From JAMZMI01 sp039944535 (GTDB taxonomy: Bacteria > Bacteroidota > Bacteroidia > Cytophagales > Cyclobacteriaceae): a stretch of DNA of 64,000 nucleotides. Position numbers and translations under genes: made by a program. Positions 34,260 through 43,255 of the stretch are shown here, one piece after another; the first letter of the stretch is position 1, and every line of letters begins with the position of its first letter. Below the pieces are notes generated by a model. That model ran no database searches and had not been told where the DNA came from. It saw only the letters and a list, made by a program, of their open reading frames with translations. The stretch is taken from NCBI GenBank assembly GCA_039944535.1, contig JBDUYP010000010.1, positions 139,534 to 203,533 on the forward strand, read 5' to 3'.

Positions 34260-34664
34260 TCAGGCACTCATATAGTTAGAACCGAGCGTAATTTTTTCTA
34301 CTACCTGTTCAAAGGCAAGAAAGCTTGTAGGCTTATGAAGGAATGCGGCAGCATTTAAACCCAAAGCATCTTCCCTCATATTGAGGTTTGATGAAACGAC
34401 CACAACCTTTAGAGAATCCCCCAGTCCTTTTAGAATTTCCAAACCGGATAAATCAGGCATTTCCATATCAAGAAAAACAATATCTGGGTTTTGATTAACT
34501 ATATCATTAGCTCCCTTCACCGAATCAGAATAGGTTTCTACAAGGTCGATATTATCCAATCTTGAACAAAACCTCTTCACGATTAGTAAGGCTAATGGGT
34601 CATCATCTATGGCTATGGCTCTATACACTTGATAGTTTTCTTTAATCAATGCGCTAATATCCAC
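34260..34664 (-). CDS. Stand-alone response regulator receiver
   Basis: A 134-residue single-domain receiver: acidic cluster IDDDP, phosphoacceptor in VFLDMEMPDLSG (about residue 61), the Ser of VVVSSN and the Lys in FLHKPTS. No output domain, so it acts by protein contact or in a phosphorelay. The start codon is a GTG. No kinase gene is adjacent; its partner may be elsewhere. It is upstream-antisense to nothing and downstream of metG on the same strand, with a terminator between. Confidence 0.88.
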   Translation of the reverse strand: MDISALIKENYQVYRAIAIDDDPLALLIVKRFCSRLDNIDLVETYSDSVKGANDIVNQNPDIVFLDMEMPDLSGLEILKGLGDSLKVVVVSSNLNMREDALGLNAAAFLHKPTSFLAFEQVVEKITLGSNYMSA

Positions 34665-34724
34665 AATAACGAAGATCAGCGAATTATTATTTCGGTGAAC
34701 AAGCCATATACCTCCATAAAAAGC

Positions 34725-34753
34725 AAGAATTCCTCTTTAACGAAGGAATTCTT
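34725..34753 (-). terminator. Rho-independent terminator of metG
   Basis: AAGAATTCCT and AGGAATTCTT form a perfect 10-bp stem with a 9-nt loop. On the minus strand it is followed by GCTTTTTAT. It begins 17 bases after the metG stop. Confidence 0.8.
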
Positions 34754-34770
34754 ACTGTCGGTGCTATGGT

Positions 34771-36828
34771 TTATGCAATGGTTGCTCCATTCTCGCTGCT
34801 CGAATCGGGAGCTACAGACACCAAAGTGCCGTCTGCATTTTCAGCAAAAAGAATCATTCCTTCAGACTCCACCCCCATAATCTTTCGAGGAGCCAGATTG
34901 GTAAGCACGACCACTTTCTTTCCCACCATATCTTCTGCTTCGAAATATTTGGCTATTCCACTAAGAATCGTTCTTTGATCCAGACCTGTATCCACGGTAA
35001 ACTTCAAGAGTTTATTGGATTTTTCTACCTTCTCCGCTGTTTTGATCTCTCCAACTCTCAAATCCATTTTCATGAAATCATCAAAATTGATCACTTCTTT
35101 AGCCGGAGCTACTTTTGTCTCTTCTGCTTCGTTTGCCATTTTGGTTTGCATTAATTTATTCACCTGAGCCTCTACAGCCTCATCCTCAATTTTCTCAAAA
35201 AGTAAAGTTGCCTTTTGAAGTGGAGTGCCATCAGCAAGTAGGCTGATCGATGCTGCCTGATCCCATCCTAATTCTTCCTGATTTAATAACTCTCTTAGTT
35301 TGTTTGATGTAAAAGGCAAAAATGGTTCACTCAAAATCGTAAGGCTAGCTGCAAGTTGCAGAGCAATATTCATAATCGTGGGCACACGGTCCGGATCTAC
35401 CTTTATGAGTTTCCATGGCTCTGTGTCAGCCAGGTATTTATTGCCTACCCTTGCCAAATCCATCAAGTGTCCTAGTGCTTCTCTGAATTTGTATTGATTC
35501 AGTGATTGCTCAATTTTTCCGGGAAAGGTTTTTATCGCCTCAATCACCGCATCATCTACCGGCTGAAGTTCATTCCTGGTAGGTACCTGACCATCAAAAT
35601 ACTTATGAGTTAACACAACAGCTCTATTCACAAAATTCCCAAATATGGCAACCAGTTCAGAGTTGTTACGGGTTTGGAAGTCCTTCCAGGTAAAATCATT
35701 GTCTTTTGTCTCAGGAGCATTTGCTGTCAATACGTAGCGAAGGACGTCCTGCTTCTCAGGGAAATCCTCTAAGTATTCATGCAACCAAACAGCCCAGTTT
35801 CTGGAAGTGGAAATCTTGTTAGACTCCAAATTAAGAAACTCGTTGGCCGGCACATTTTCTGGTAAAATATAACTCCCTTCAGCATTGAGCAATGAAGGAA
35901 AAATGATGCAATGAAATACGATATTGTCCTTACCAATAAAGTGTACCAATCGGGTATCACCTTTCTTCCAATAGTCCTCCCAGTTCTTCCCAACAGACTC
36001 AGCCCAATCTTTGGTGGCAGAGATATAACCTATAGGCGCATCGAACCAAACATATAGAACTTTACCTTCTCCTCCTTGAACCGGAACGGGTATTCCCCAA
36101 TCCAAATCTCGTGTCATTGGTCTTGGTTTGAGGCCATTGTCCAACCAGCTTTTACACTGGCCCGATACATTCGGCTTCCATTCGCTGTGATCCTCAATAA
36201 TCCATTTTCTCAGGAATGACTCATATTGATCTAGTGGAAAATACCAGTGCTTGGTCTCTTTCATGATAGGAGATTCACCACTGAGCATGGATTTAGGGTT
36301 GATCAACTCGCCTGGACTCAACGTTGACCCGCAACTTTCGCATTGGTCACCGTATGCATCTTGAAACGAGCATGTAGGGCATGTGCCTTTTATATATCTA
36401 TCTGCAAGAAACTGCTTTTCCTTTGGGTCAAAGAACTGCTCTGAGGTCTTCTCTACAAATTTGCCTTTATCGTATAGATCCTTAAAAAAATCAGAAGCGG
36501 TCTTATGGTGCGTTTTGGAGCTGGTTCTGGAGTAGGTATCAAAACTTATCCCAAACTTTTCAAATGAGCCTTTGATCTGCTCGTGATACTTATCCACCAC
36601 TTGCTGAGGTGTTACTCCTTCCCTTCTGGCTTTTAGTGTAATGGCCACACCATGTTCATCAGATCCACATATAAAAGCTACGTCCTCCCCCTTTGCTCTG
36701 AGATATCGGGCATAGATATCTGCCGGCACATAAACCCCCGCGAGGTGTCCAATGTGTACCGGTCCATTCGCGTATGGTAAGGCTGCTGTAATTGTAGTTC
36801 TGTTGAAGCTCTTTTTTGACATTTTCAT
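34771..36828 (-). CDS. metG: Methionyl-tRNA synthetase
   Basis: Charges tRNA-Met. The 685-residue enzyme shows the HIGH motif at residues 25-28 (PVHIGHL), a zinc knuckle with C150/C153 and C163/C166, the KMSKS-loop variant KISTS at 338-342, the anticodon-binding helical domain, and a C-terminal EMAP/Trbp111-like tRNA-binding domain (about 585-685) of the dimeric bacterial type. A second Met at residue 3 could be the true start. A TAnnTTTG element lies 15 bases upstream of the start and a terminator follows the gene. Confidence 0.97.
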   Translation of the reverse strand: MKMSKKSFNRTTITAALPYANGPVHIGHLAGVYVPADIYARYLRAKGEDVAFICGSDEHGVAITLKARREGVTPQQVVDKYHEQIKGSFEKFGISFDTYSRTSSKTHHKTASDFFKDLYDKGKFVEKTSEQFFDPKEKQFLADRYIKGTCPTCSFQDAYGDQCESCGSTLSPGELINPKSMLSGESPIMKETKHWYFPLDQYESFLRKWIIEDHSEWKPNVSGQCKSWLDNGLKPRPMTRDLDWGIPVPVQGGEGKVLYVWFDAPIGYISATKDWAESVGKNWEDYWKKGDTRLVHFIGKDNIVFHCIIFPSLLNAEGSYILPENVPANEFLNLESNKISTSRNWAVWLHEYLEDFPEKQDVLRYVLTANAPETKDNDFTWKDFQTRNNSELVAIFGNFVNRAVVLTHKYFDGQVPTRNELQPVDDAVIEAIKTFPGKIEQSLNQYKFREALGHLMDLARVGNKYLADTEPWKLIKVDPDRVPTIMNIALQLAASLTILSEPFLPFTSNKLRELLNQEELGWDQAASISLLADGTPLQKATLLFEKIEDEAVEAQVNKLMQTKMANEAEETKVAPAKEVINFDDFMKMDLRVGEIKTAEKVEKSNKLLKFTVDTGLDQRTILSGIAKYFEAEDMVGKKVVVLTNLAPRKIMGVESEGMILFAENADGTLVSVAPDSSSENGATIA

Positions 36829-36842
36829 ATTTTATTGAGCCG

Positions 36843-36850
36843 CAAATATA
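36843..36850 (-). promoter_or_regulatory. Bacteroidota -7 element for metG
   Basis: TATATTTG on the minus strand matches TAnnTTTG and lies 15 bp ahead of the metG start codon. A TTG is present upstream but the spacing is shorter than usual. Confidence 0.45.
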
Positions 36851-37010
36851 GAATATTGCCCGCCCAATGGTGAGACCATATTTCTTTTATTGAATTGATT
36901 CGTAGAAAAGCCTATGCAACCACTAGTTTGGGTAGAGCAACCACTGGCATAAAAGAACCAAGTGATAAATGGACATAACCGTTCTATTTGTAGGACATAA
37001 AACTTAATCG

Positions 37011-38870
37011 ATGAAAAGACACATTACATATCTCGGGGCAATTTTAATTTCTCTGAGTTCACTAGCTCAAAATCCCGAGAGTTATCAAGTAGAAATAAAC
37101 CTAACCGCAACCGCCAACGATAAAGTGCCTGTGACAATTCAAGTGCCAGCCGTTACCGATGACGCTGTAGAGTACCACATGGCCAAAATAGTACCTGGAA
37201 CCTATTCCATCTCCGATTTTGGTCGGTTTGTCAGTGAGTTCAAAGCGTACGATGCTGAAGGCATTGAACTATCCGTGGAAAATGTATCTACCAACAGGTG
37301 GAAAATAAGCGACGCGACTAAACTCACTACAATATCATATCTGGTGGACGACACCAGAGACGAGACAGACACATACGGAGCTGATAGCAAAAATGTCGTT
37401 TTTGAGCCAGGAGGAACTGAAATAACCAAAGACGAACTCTACGTGATGAACACCTTTGGACTAATCGGGTACATTGATGGGAAGAAGTTTGCCCCGTATA
37501 ATGTCACCGTAAAGCACCCTGAGACTCTTTACGGTTCTTCAGCACTTCTAAAGGAAGCAATTAGCACAACGGAAGATGTGTTTTCCGCTGAGGACTTCAA
37601 CTTTTTGGCGGATGGGCCTATCATGTATTGTGCCCCTGATACTGTAACTAAGAAAATAGCCAATGCTGAAGTTTTGGTTTCTGTGTATTCTCAAAACAGC
37701 GTGATGACAGCTGCTGAAATTATGGACAACATAGATGAGCTTATGGAGGCTCAAAGCCAATACCTTGGAGGAGAGTTACCTGTGGATCGATACGCATATT
37801 TGGTTACATTATTCGATGGCCCAACCCTTTCCGGGGGTTACGGTGCACTTGAGCACTCGTATTCATCACTTTATTATTTTCCGGAAAGAGCCGGCGACAG
37901 AATAGGCCAAATCATAAAAGACGTGGCAGCTCATGAATTCTTTCATATCGTAACACCACTAAATATCCACTCAAAACAGATAGGTGAGTTTGATTATATC
38001 AACCCTCAAATGTCCAAACACCTGTGGCTATACGAAGGTGTGACTGAGTACAGCGCCATTCACGTGCAGGGCAAATACGGCTTTTTCACAACCGAAGAAT
38101 TCCTTGCGGAGTTAGGAAAAAAAATGAGCAATACTAAAAGGTTTGGGCCGGATATCTCATTTACAGAAATGAGCGAAAACATTCTGGATGAAGAGTTTGA
38201 ACCACTTTATGGCAATGTGTATCAAAAAGGAGCCTTAATAGGCATGTGTTTGGATATAAGCCTGCTGAAGTACTCCAAAGGAGAAAAAGACCTGCAATGG
38301 TTGATGAGGGAGTTAGCCAAAAAATATGGTAAAAACATTTCGTTTGATGATGATAAACTCTTTGAGGTAATTACACAGCTTACCTATCCAGAGATCGGTG
38401 AATTTCTCGACACATATGTTGCAGGAGACGAACCGCTCCCATTCAAAGAAATTCTAGGCTGGGTCGGAGTGAATTATTCCGAGCCACACGCAACCCAGGT
38501 GATCAGTTTTGGAAATGTTTCGCTCAGCGTAAACGAAGATGGTCAGGTTCTAATTGCGGATATCTCTGAAATGAACAGCTTTGGAAAAGATCTTGGACTA
38601 CAAACAGGCGACATTCTGATAAACATTAATGGCGAGGATATTACCATGACCAATACTGCCGAAACTATCGCCAATTTTAAAGAAGAAGGAGAAGCGGGAG
38701 ACAAAGTATATTATACAGTCTTGAGAGAAAAGAAGGGAAAGTTGAAAAAGAAAAAGCTAAAAGCCAAAGCAATCTCAGTAGAGGTTATGACCGGATATAC
38801 CCTGGAGCTTGATGAAAATATGACAGATGAGCAGAGCGCATTGCTAAACTCATGGATCAACGTTGATTAA
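37011..38870 (+). CDS. Exported M61-family metallopeptidase with PDZ domain
   Basis: A 619-residue exported protease of the M61 (glycyl aminopeptidase) family: signal peptide MKRHITYLGAILISLSSLAQ, an N-terminal beta domain (about 25-200), a thermolysin-like catalytic domain with zinc site HEFFH (H308, E309, H312) and the downstream glutamate E342 in LWLYEGVTEY, then a PDZ domain at about 505-590. It probably trims peptides in the periplasm. It appears monocistronic, with a terminator right after it. Confidence 0.92.
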   Translation: MKRHITYLGAILISLSSLAQNPESYQVEINLTATANDKVPVTIQVPAVTDDAVEYHMAKIVPGTYSISDFGRFVSEFKAYDAEGIELSVENVSTNRWKISDATKLTTISYLVDDTRDETDTYGADSKNVVFEPGGTEITKDELYVMNTFGLIGYIDGKKFAPYNVTVKHPETLYGSSALLKEAISTTEDVFSAEDFNFLADGPIMYCAPDTVTKKIANAEVLVSVYSQNSVMTAAEIMDNIDELMEAQSQYLGGELPVDRYAYLVTLFDGPTLSGGYGALEHSYSSLYYFPERAGDRIGQIIKDVAAHEFFHIVTPLNIHSKQIGEFDYINPQMSKHLWLYEGVTEYSAIHVQGKYGFFTTEEFLAELGKKMSNTKRFGPDISFTEMSENILDEEFEPLYGNVYQKGALIGMCLDISLLKYSKGEKDLQWLMRELAKKYGKNISFDDDKLFEVITQLTYPEIGEFLDTYVAGDEPLPFKEILGWVGVNYSEPHATQVISFGNVSLSVNEDGQVLIADISEMNSFGKDLGLQTGDILININGEDITMTNTAETIANFKEEGEAGDKVYYTVLREKKGKLKKKKLKAKAISVEVMTGYTLELDENMTDEQSALLNSWINVD

Positions 38871-38894
38871 ATTAACAGTTGACTTATAATTAAG

Positions 38895-38922
38895 AAAGGT
38901 CGACATGTGCGACCTTTTTTTT
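38895..38922 (+). terminator. Rho-independent terminator of the M61 peptidase gene
   Basis: AAAGGTCG / CGACCTTT stem with a 7-nt loop followed by an uninterrupted T-run. It lies between two convergent genes and may serve both. Confidence 0.8.
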
Positions 38923-38926
38923 ATGC

Positions 38927-39643
38927 TCAATAGTCCTCAAGGCTCAATGCCTCTTTGTAATAAGCTCGTATTTTCCCAGGGTCAGCACCCTTTCTGAACA
39001 TTTTAAAAGCCCTCAAATTAGCTATCTGGACTTTTAGGTAACCATTTCGATCATACTTACGAGCAGATACAATCACATTTTTGGGTATGATATGATATTT
39101 GGCGAAACGCTTTGATCTCCTTACGAGATCAAAGTCCTCCATCACACAGTAGCGCTCGTCAAACCCATCGAGCTTTTGAAACAATTCTTTGGTAATAAAA
39201 AGAGTTTGGTCACCTCCCCCACACCATGCCATCGGAAAACGCGTGCAAAACGCATTAAGCTTGAGCAGCACCCTATTCGAATCAAATTGATATCTGTATC
39301 CTCCAATTTTGTAGGTTTTCACTGCTCGCATGATGTCATCAAAAAAAGAATCCGGGAGTATGACATCCGCATGCACAAAATACAATATATCGTGAGAGGC
39401 TTGAGCGGCACCCAAATTCATCTGAACAGCCCTGCAAGCAGTTTTGGAATGAAGAAGGGTCAAATGATCATTTGATGTAATCTCATCAATCGTTCGGTCT
39501 GTGCTCACCCCGTCTACAACGATGACTTCAAACAAATTCCGTTGCTTATGGTTCGTGAAGAATTTAAGCCTCTTCCCTATATTGTTCTCCTCATTCAGCG
39601 TTGGGATAATCACACTGATCTTTGTATTAGTCAGCTTGTCCAT
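38927..39643 (-). CDS. Family 2 glycosyltransferase (TIGR04283-like)
   Basis: A 238-residue cytoplasmic GT-A glycosyltransferase: ISVIIPTLNEENNIGKRL opens the nucleotide-sugar-binding fold, VVDGVSTDRTI is the GT2 DG motif, and FVHADVILP holds the metal-binding acidic motif; GGGDQTLFITKELFQKLDGFDE and MEDFDLVRR match the acceptor region. The overall pattern is that of the TIGR04283 group. Donor and acceptor are unknown. No glycosylation cluster surrounds it. Confidence 0.85.
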   Translation of the reverse strand: MDKLTNTKISVIIPTLNEENNIGKRLKFFTNHKQRNLFEVIVVDGVSTDRTIDEITSNDHLTLLHSKTACRAVQMNLGAAQASHDILYFVHADVILPDSFFDDIMRAVKTYKIGGYRYQFDSNRVLLKLNAFCTRFPMAWCGGGDQTLFITKELFQKLDGFDERYCVMEDFDLVRRSKRFAKYHIIPKNVIVSARKYDRNGYLKVQIANLRAFKMFRKGADPGKIRAYYKEALSLEDY

Positions 39644-39755
39644 CTTTTCAAATACGAACCATAACCAGACTTTGGATTACAGCAGAAGCTATTAATAAAT
39701 GTTAAATCCATTAGTGCTGAAACTCAAACTATCAATTTGTTTGTTTCTTTACCCT

Positions 39756-40532
39756 ATGAAATGGATGACTTACGGCATATTCTATTTGTATTTCACCTCA
39801 CTTGGTTTGGCACAAACAAATATTGCCGGAAAGGTAGTGAATGAAAAGAATGAAGAAATTGGTTTTGCTCACATTTATAACAAAACCAATGGCATGGGAA
39901 AAGTCAGTGACATTAATGGAAAGTTTGACCTCATTGCCGCAAAGGGAGATACTATCCAATTTTCATTTGTCGGGTATCAAAAACACACCGTCAGAATCAC
40001 ACCTGAGCACCTCGATAGCTATCTGAAAGTAGTTTTACCAGAAGATTCTGTACTGCTCCCCTCCATCACCATATATGCAGATTCCGAATTCAAGGTGCCT
40101 TTAAACCTTCAGTATGAACCCATACATGTTGCGGGAGTTTCGGTGGAAATGAAAGAGTCTAAATATCAGCCCGGGAAAATCATTGCCGGCGGGGGCGAAG
40201 GAATTGGAGGCGTACCAGCCGGAGGAGTGACGCTGGAAGGACCACTGACATATTTCAGCAGAGATGAAAAGGAGAAGCGAAAAGCAGCGGAAGTGAAGCA
40301 GGAAGACAAAGAAACACTGACCTACTCCAAATTCATCGCGCAGGATAGCGTGAAACAGCGACTCATGGATCTATATGACATAGATAGCTCACAATACAAC
40401 CGCATCGTAACTCGTCTAAACCTACAGAATCCTGGAGTGCAAAAAGCCAACACAAATGAAGAGATCTGGCACTGGATCATCAACTTTTTCAATGAGCAAG
40501 TGCCAGTAATCAAAGTGTTTGATATGCACTAA
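39756..40532 (+). CDS. Exported CarboxypepD_reg-like domain protein
   Basis: A 258-residue exported protein: signal peptide MKWMTYGIFYLYFTSLGLAQ, then a carboxypeptidase regulatory-like beta-sandwich (about 22-105, NIAGKVVNEKNEEIGFAHIYNKTNGMGKVSDINGKFDL...), the domain found at the start of SusC/TonB-type receptors, here free-standing. The rest is charged and has a glycine-rich stretch (IIAGGGEGIGGVPAGG). I chose the ATG at 39756 because it starts the signal peptide. Function unknown. Its stop overlaps the convergent glucanotransferase stop by four bases. Confidence 0.78.
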   Translation: MKWMTYGIFYLYFTSLGLAQTNIAGKVVNEKNEEIGFAHIYNKTNGMGKVSDINGKFDLIAAKGDTIQFSFVGYQKHTVRITPEHLDSYLKVVLPEDSVLLPSITIYADSEFKVPLNLQYEPIHVAGVSVEMKESKYQPGKIIAGGGEGIGGVPAGGVTLEGPLTYFSRDEKEKRKAAEVKQEDKETLTYSKFIAQDSVKQRLMDLYDIDSSQYNRIVTRLNLQNPGVQKANTNEEIWHWIINFFNEQVPVIKVFDMH

Positions 40533-43255
40533 TAATCTGTAAACCTGCCGCATTCATCAACCATAGCAGCGAGATTATTATTGAAAGTTTCTGCCGCTAA
40601 AAGTTTCTCCACACTGATATGCAATCGGTACTTCCAATAGTGGGGTATGATAGCCGGCACGTTGATTCTTTCCTCCAAACAATTTTCTCTCTTTAGCTCA
40701 TCGCTCATAGCCAAGATGTCTTGGATAGGAAAAATAGCAAGCATAGCCGGAGAGTATAGGTGCTGCCTGATAATGGGTAGTGTCACCCACGACTCGCATT
40801 GCTCAGGAGCCTCCCCAAAAAATCCAAGTATATCATTATAAAACCGTTGAGTAGCTTCCCTATCCTCTAACCACCATTCCCTGAGGTTGGATACATCATG
40901 ACTCCCTGTGGTGGTAACGTATGAGTAAGGAATGTCCGATGGATGCCAAAAACCTCTATCATCGTTGGGCATGCGTTGAACTGCCAAACTCAAAATCTGC
41001 AATTCATTCATAACCCCAGGCACACAAGCCGGAACCATTCCCAGGTCCTCACCACAAATCAGCATGTCCGTAGCATCCTTGAGCATAGGTAGTTTTTGCA
41101 TAGCACTGTCCCTCCAAAAGTCATTGTGCCTGTGATAAAAATAGTGGTTGTAAAGCCTATCAAGTTTTTGTTTTTGATCTTCTGATAACCACTGATATGA
41201 GTAAGTCGAATGCATCCCAATCCGAGGGTTATAACAGCCATCAGAATCCGGCGCTTCCAGGAAAATAACCTCCGCTGGAAGGCGATAAAGTTGGTGTCTC
41301 AATTGCTCATAAAACTCTGTCTTATCCGGGTAATTTTGCACCTGCTCATCTAGGTAATTTTTAATCTTTCTTTCAGTATCAAACCTTTCTTTTAAAACCA
41401 TCATACCTGGGTGTTTCTCATTCAGAAAATTCTGAAACACATACTCAGCATTATGACCAAAAATATCATGGACAATTTCTGCCGGAAGAAAAGGTTTGCA
41501 CATCCTGCCATAATCAAAATGAATGCCATTTGCTTCTAGCTCTGAAACATGCAAAGGCAAGGCCGGATTGAACCTGCCCATAATACCCTCTACGGCCTCC
41601 GGAGGCATCTCCCAAATTCTAAAAAAACCAAGGATATGATCAATCCGAAATACGTCAAAATACTCCGCCATTTTAATCATTCTACTCCGCCACCAGGAGA
41701 AATTTTCGGCAGCCATAGCTTCCCAGTTGTAGGTAGGAAATCCCCAGTTCTGACCAGTAACAGAGAAGTCATCAGGAGGAGCCCCAGCCTGGTTTTCCAT
41801 GTGAAATAAGTGTGACCACCTCCATGCATCTACGCTATGTCTGAAAATACCAATCGGAATATCTCCTTTTAAAACCACCCCATTTTGGCGGGCATATTCT
41901 GTTGCGTCTTTGAGCTGTTTATCCAGATGATACTGAATGTAATAATGTACCGCAATATCATCGTAATGCGGTTGATCTGATGCAGCGAAAGCCAACAACT
42001 CTTCATCAGTCATCTGTGCCTGATCTCCCCACAGTGAAAAGTCTGGCGTACCATGCTTATCTCTTAAAAATGAAAAAACCGCATAAGCGATTATCCAACT
42101 TTTATTTTGTTCAATGAATACACTTAACTCATTAGAATTCAGAAAGTTTAACTTGTTTTGATCAAAGCTATACTTAAAGAATCTTGACTTCAATTTCATT
42201 ACAGCTTCATAATCAACCTCCGGCAGATCGTTTAACCGTTTAGCTTCTTTATCCATCTCCGTCTGAAGCTTCTTATCCTTTAATTCACCCATTACCTTCA
42301 TGCTGGCATACATGGGATGAAGGGCGTGAACCGAGATGGCAGCATAGGGATATGAGTCCACCCAGGTATGGGATGCTACGGTATCATTCACAGGCAAAAT
42401 CTGGAGGACTTTCATCCCGGTTTTCACAGACCAGTCAATCATTTTTTTAATATCCGGAAACTCTCCTACCCCTGCTCCATCTTCAGTACGAATCGAGAAT
42501 ACAGGTATGGCCGTGCCTGCTGCTTTCCACCCATCGTCGGGATGTGCAAAATATTCATCTGATCGGATTACTAAACCTTTCTCAGAGAGAACCTCATCTG
42601 CGCGCAACACTCTATTGTTATTTTGATCCCATGCAACTATGTTGTTCGTTTCCGTATCGACAATTACGTACTTGTACTCGAGTTGCTCCGGCAGTGATTT
42701 GGCCTCTATTTCAACAGACCAAAATGGATAATTTGCACCATCCAGAATCACCACTTTTTGAGGATTCCAATTCCCAAAAAACTCCTCAGAACCCAGCACC
42801 CCAACACTATAGTTTTTGCCTACTCTGGGCGCTCTGATTTGGAAGCGAATCATCGAACTTCCAGCTTTAATTTTTGTTGGTTTTTTGATGGTTTTTTTAA
42901 CCTTCTCTCGCTTGAAGAATGACTTGTAAAATGGAGAACTATAAAGATTGTTTTCAGGGGAATCTGCGTACCTCCATGTATCAATAATTTCAATATCACT
43001 AGCGGCCATTAAATCCTGAGTTCGGCTCACTCCAAACTCCTTCAGAACTTTACCAAGCTCATCCTTAATCAGGTATTTATAATCTAATGATTTTCCTGTC
43101 GTTATTTTAAGCTTCAATTCCCAGATATCAATATCCACACAATACATCTTCACTGCCTTATCCACATCCCACTGGCCAAGCTCTTTTGCGCCTCCCGAAA
43201 CATACACTTCCTGTCCCCAGACGGTATGGGCATTCACCCGAAATCTTATATTCAT
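40529..43255 (-). CDS. malQ: 4-alpha-glucanotransferase with two CBM20 domains (DPE2-like)
   Basis: Transfers alpha-1,4-glucan segments between maltose and oligosaccharide acceptors. The 908-residue protein carries two starch-binding CBM20 modules (about 1-95 and 133-232) followed by a GH77 domain (about 246-900) with nucleophile D539 in FRIDHILGF, an acid/base glutamate in LICGEDLG and the third acid in TGSHDVSN. A long insertion separates the catalytic blocks. Two CBM20s plus an interrupted GH77 is the layout of plant DPE2. No signal peptide, so it is cytoplasmic. The gene overlaps the upstream transporter gene by four bases (ATGA), showing coupling. Confidence 0.92.
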   Translation of the reverse strand: MNIRFRVNAHTVWGQEVYVSGGAKELGQWDVDKAVKMYCVDIDIWELKLKITTGKSLDYKYLIKDELGKVLKEFGVSRTQDLMAASDIEIIDTWRYADSPENNLYSSPFYKSFFKREKVKKTIKKPTKIKAGSSMIRFQIRAPRVGKNYSVGVLGSEEFFGNWNPQKVVILDGANYPFWSVEIEAKSLPEQLEYKYVIVDTETNNIVAWDQNNNRVLRADEVLSEKGLVIRSDEYFAHPDDGWKAAGTAIPVFSIRTEDGAGVGEFPDIKKMIDWSVKTGMKVLQILPVNDTVASHTWVDSYPYAAISVHALHPMYASMKVMGELKDKKLQTEMDKEAKRLNDLPEVDYEAVMKLKSRFFKYSFDQNKLNFLNSNELSVFIEQNKSWIIAYAVFSFLRDKHGTPDFSLWGDQAQMTDEELLAFAASDQPHYDDIAVHYYIQYHLDKQLKDATEYARQNGVVLKGDIPIGIFRHSVDAWRWSHLFHMENQAGAPPDDFSVTGQNWGFPTYNWEAMAAENFSWWRSRMIKMAEYFDVFRIDHILGFFRIWEMPPEAVEGIMGRFNPALPLHVSELEANGIHFDYGRMCKPFLPAEIVHDIFGHNAEYVFQNFLNEKHPGMMVLKERFDTERKIKNYLDEQVQNYPDKTEFYEQLRHQLYRLPAEVIFLEAPDSDGCYNPRIGMHSTYSYQWLSEDQKQKLDRLYNHYFYHRHNDFWRDSAMQKLPMLKDATDMLICGEDLGMVPACVPGVMNELQILSLAVQRMPNDDRGFWHPSDIPYSYVTTTGSHDVSNLREWWLEDREATQRFYNDILGFFGEAPEQCESWVTLPIIRQHLYSPAMLAIFPIQDILAMSDELKRENCLEERINVPAIIPHYWKYRLHISVEKLLAAETFNNNLAAMVDECGRFTDY

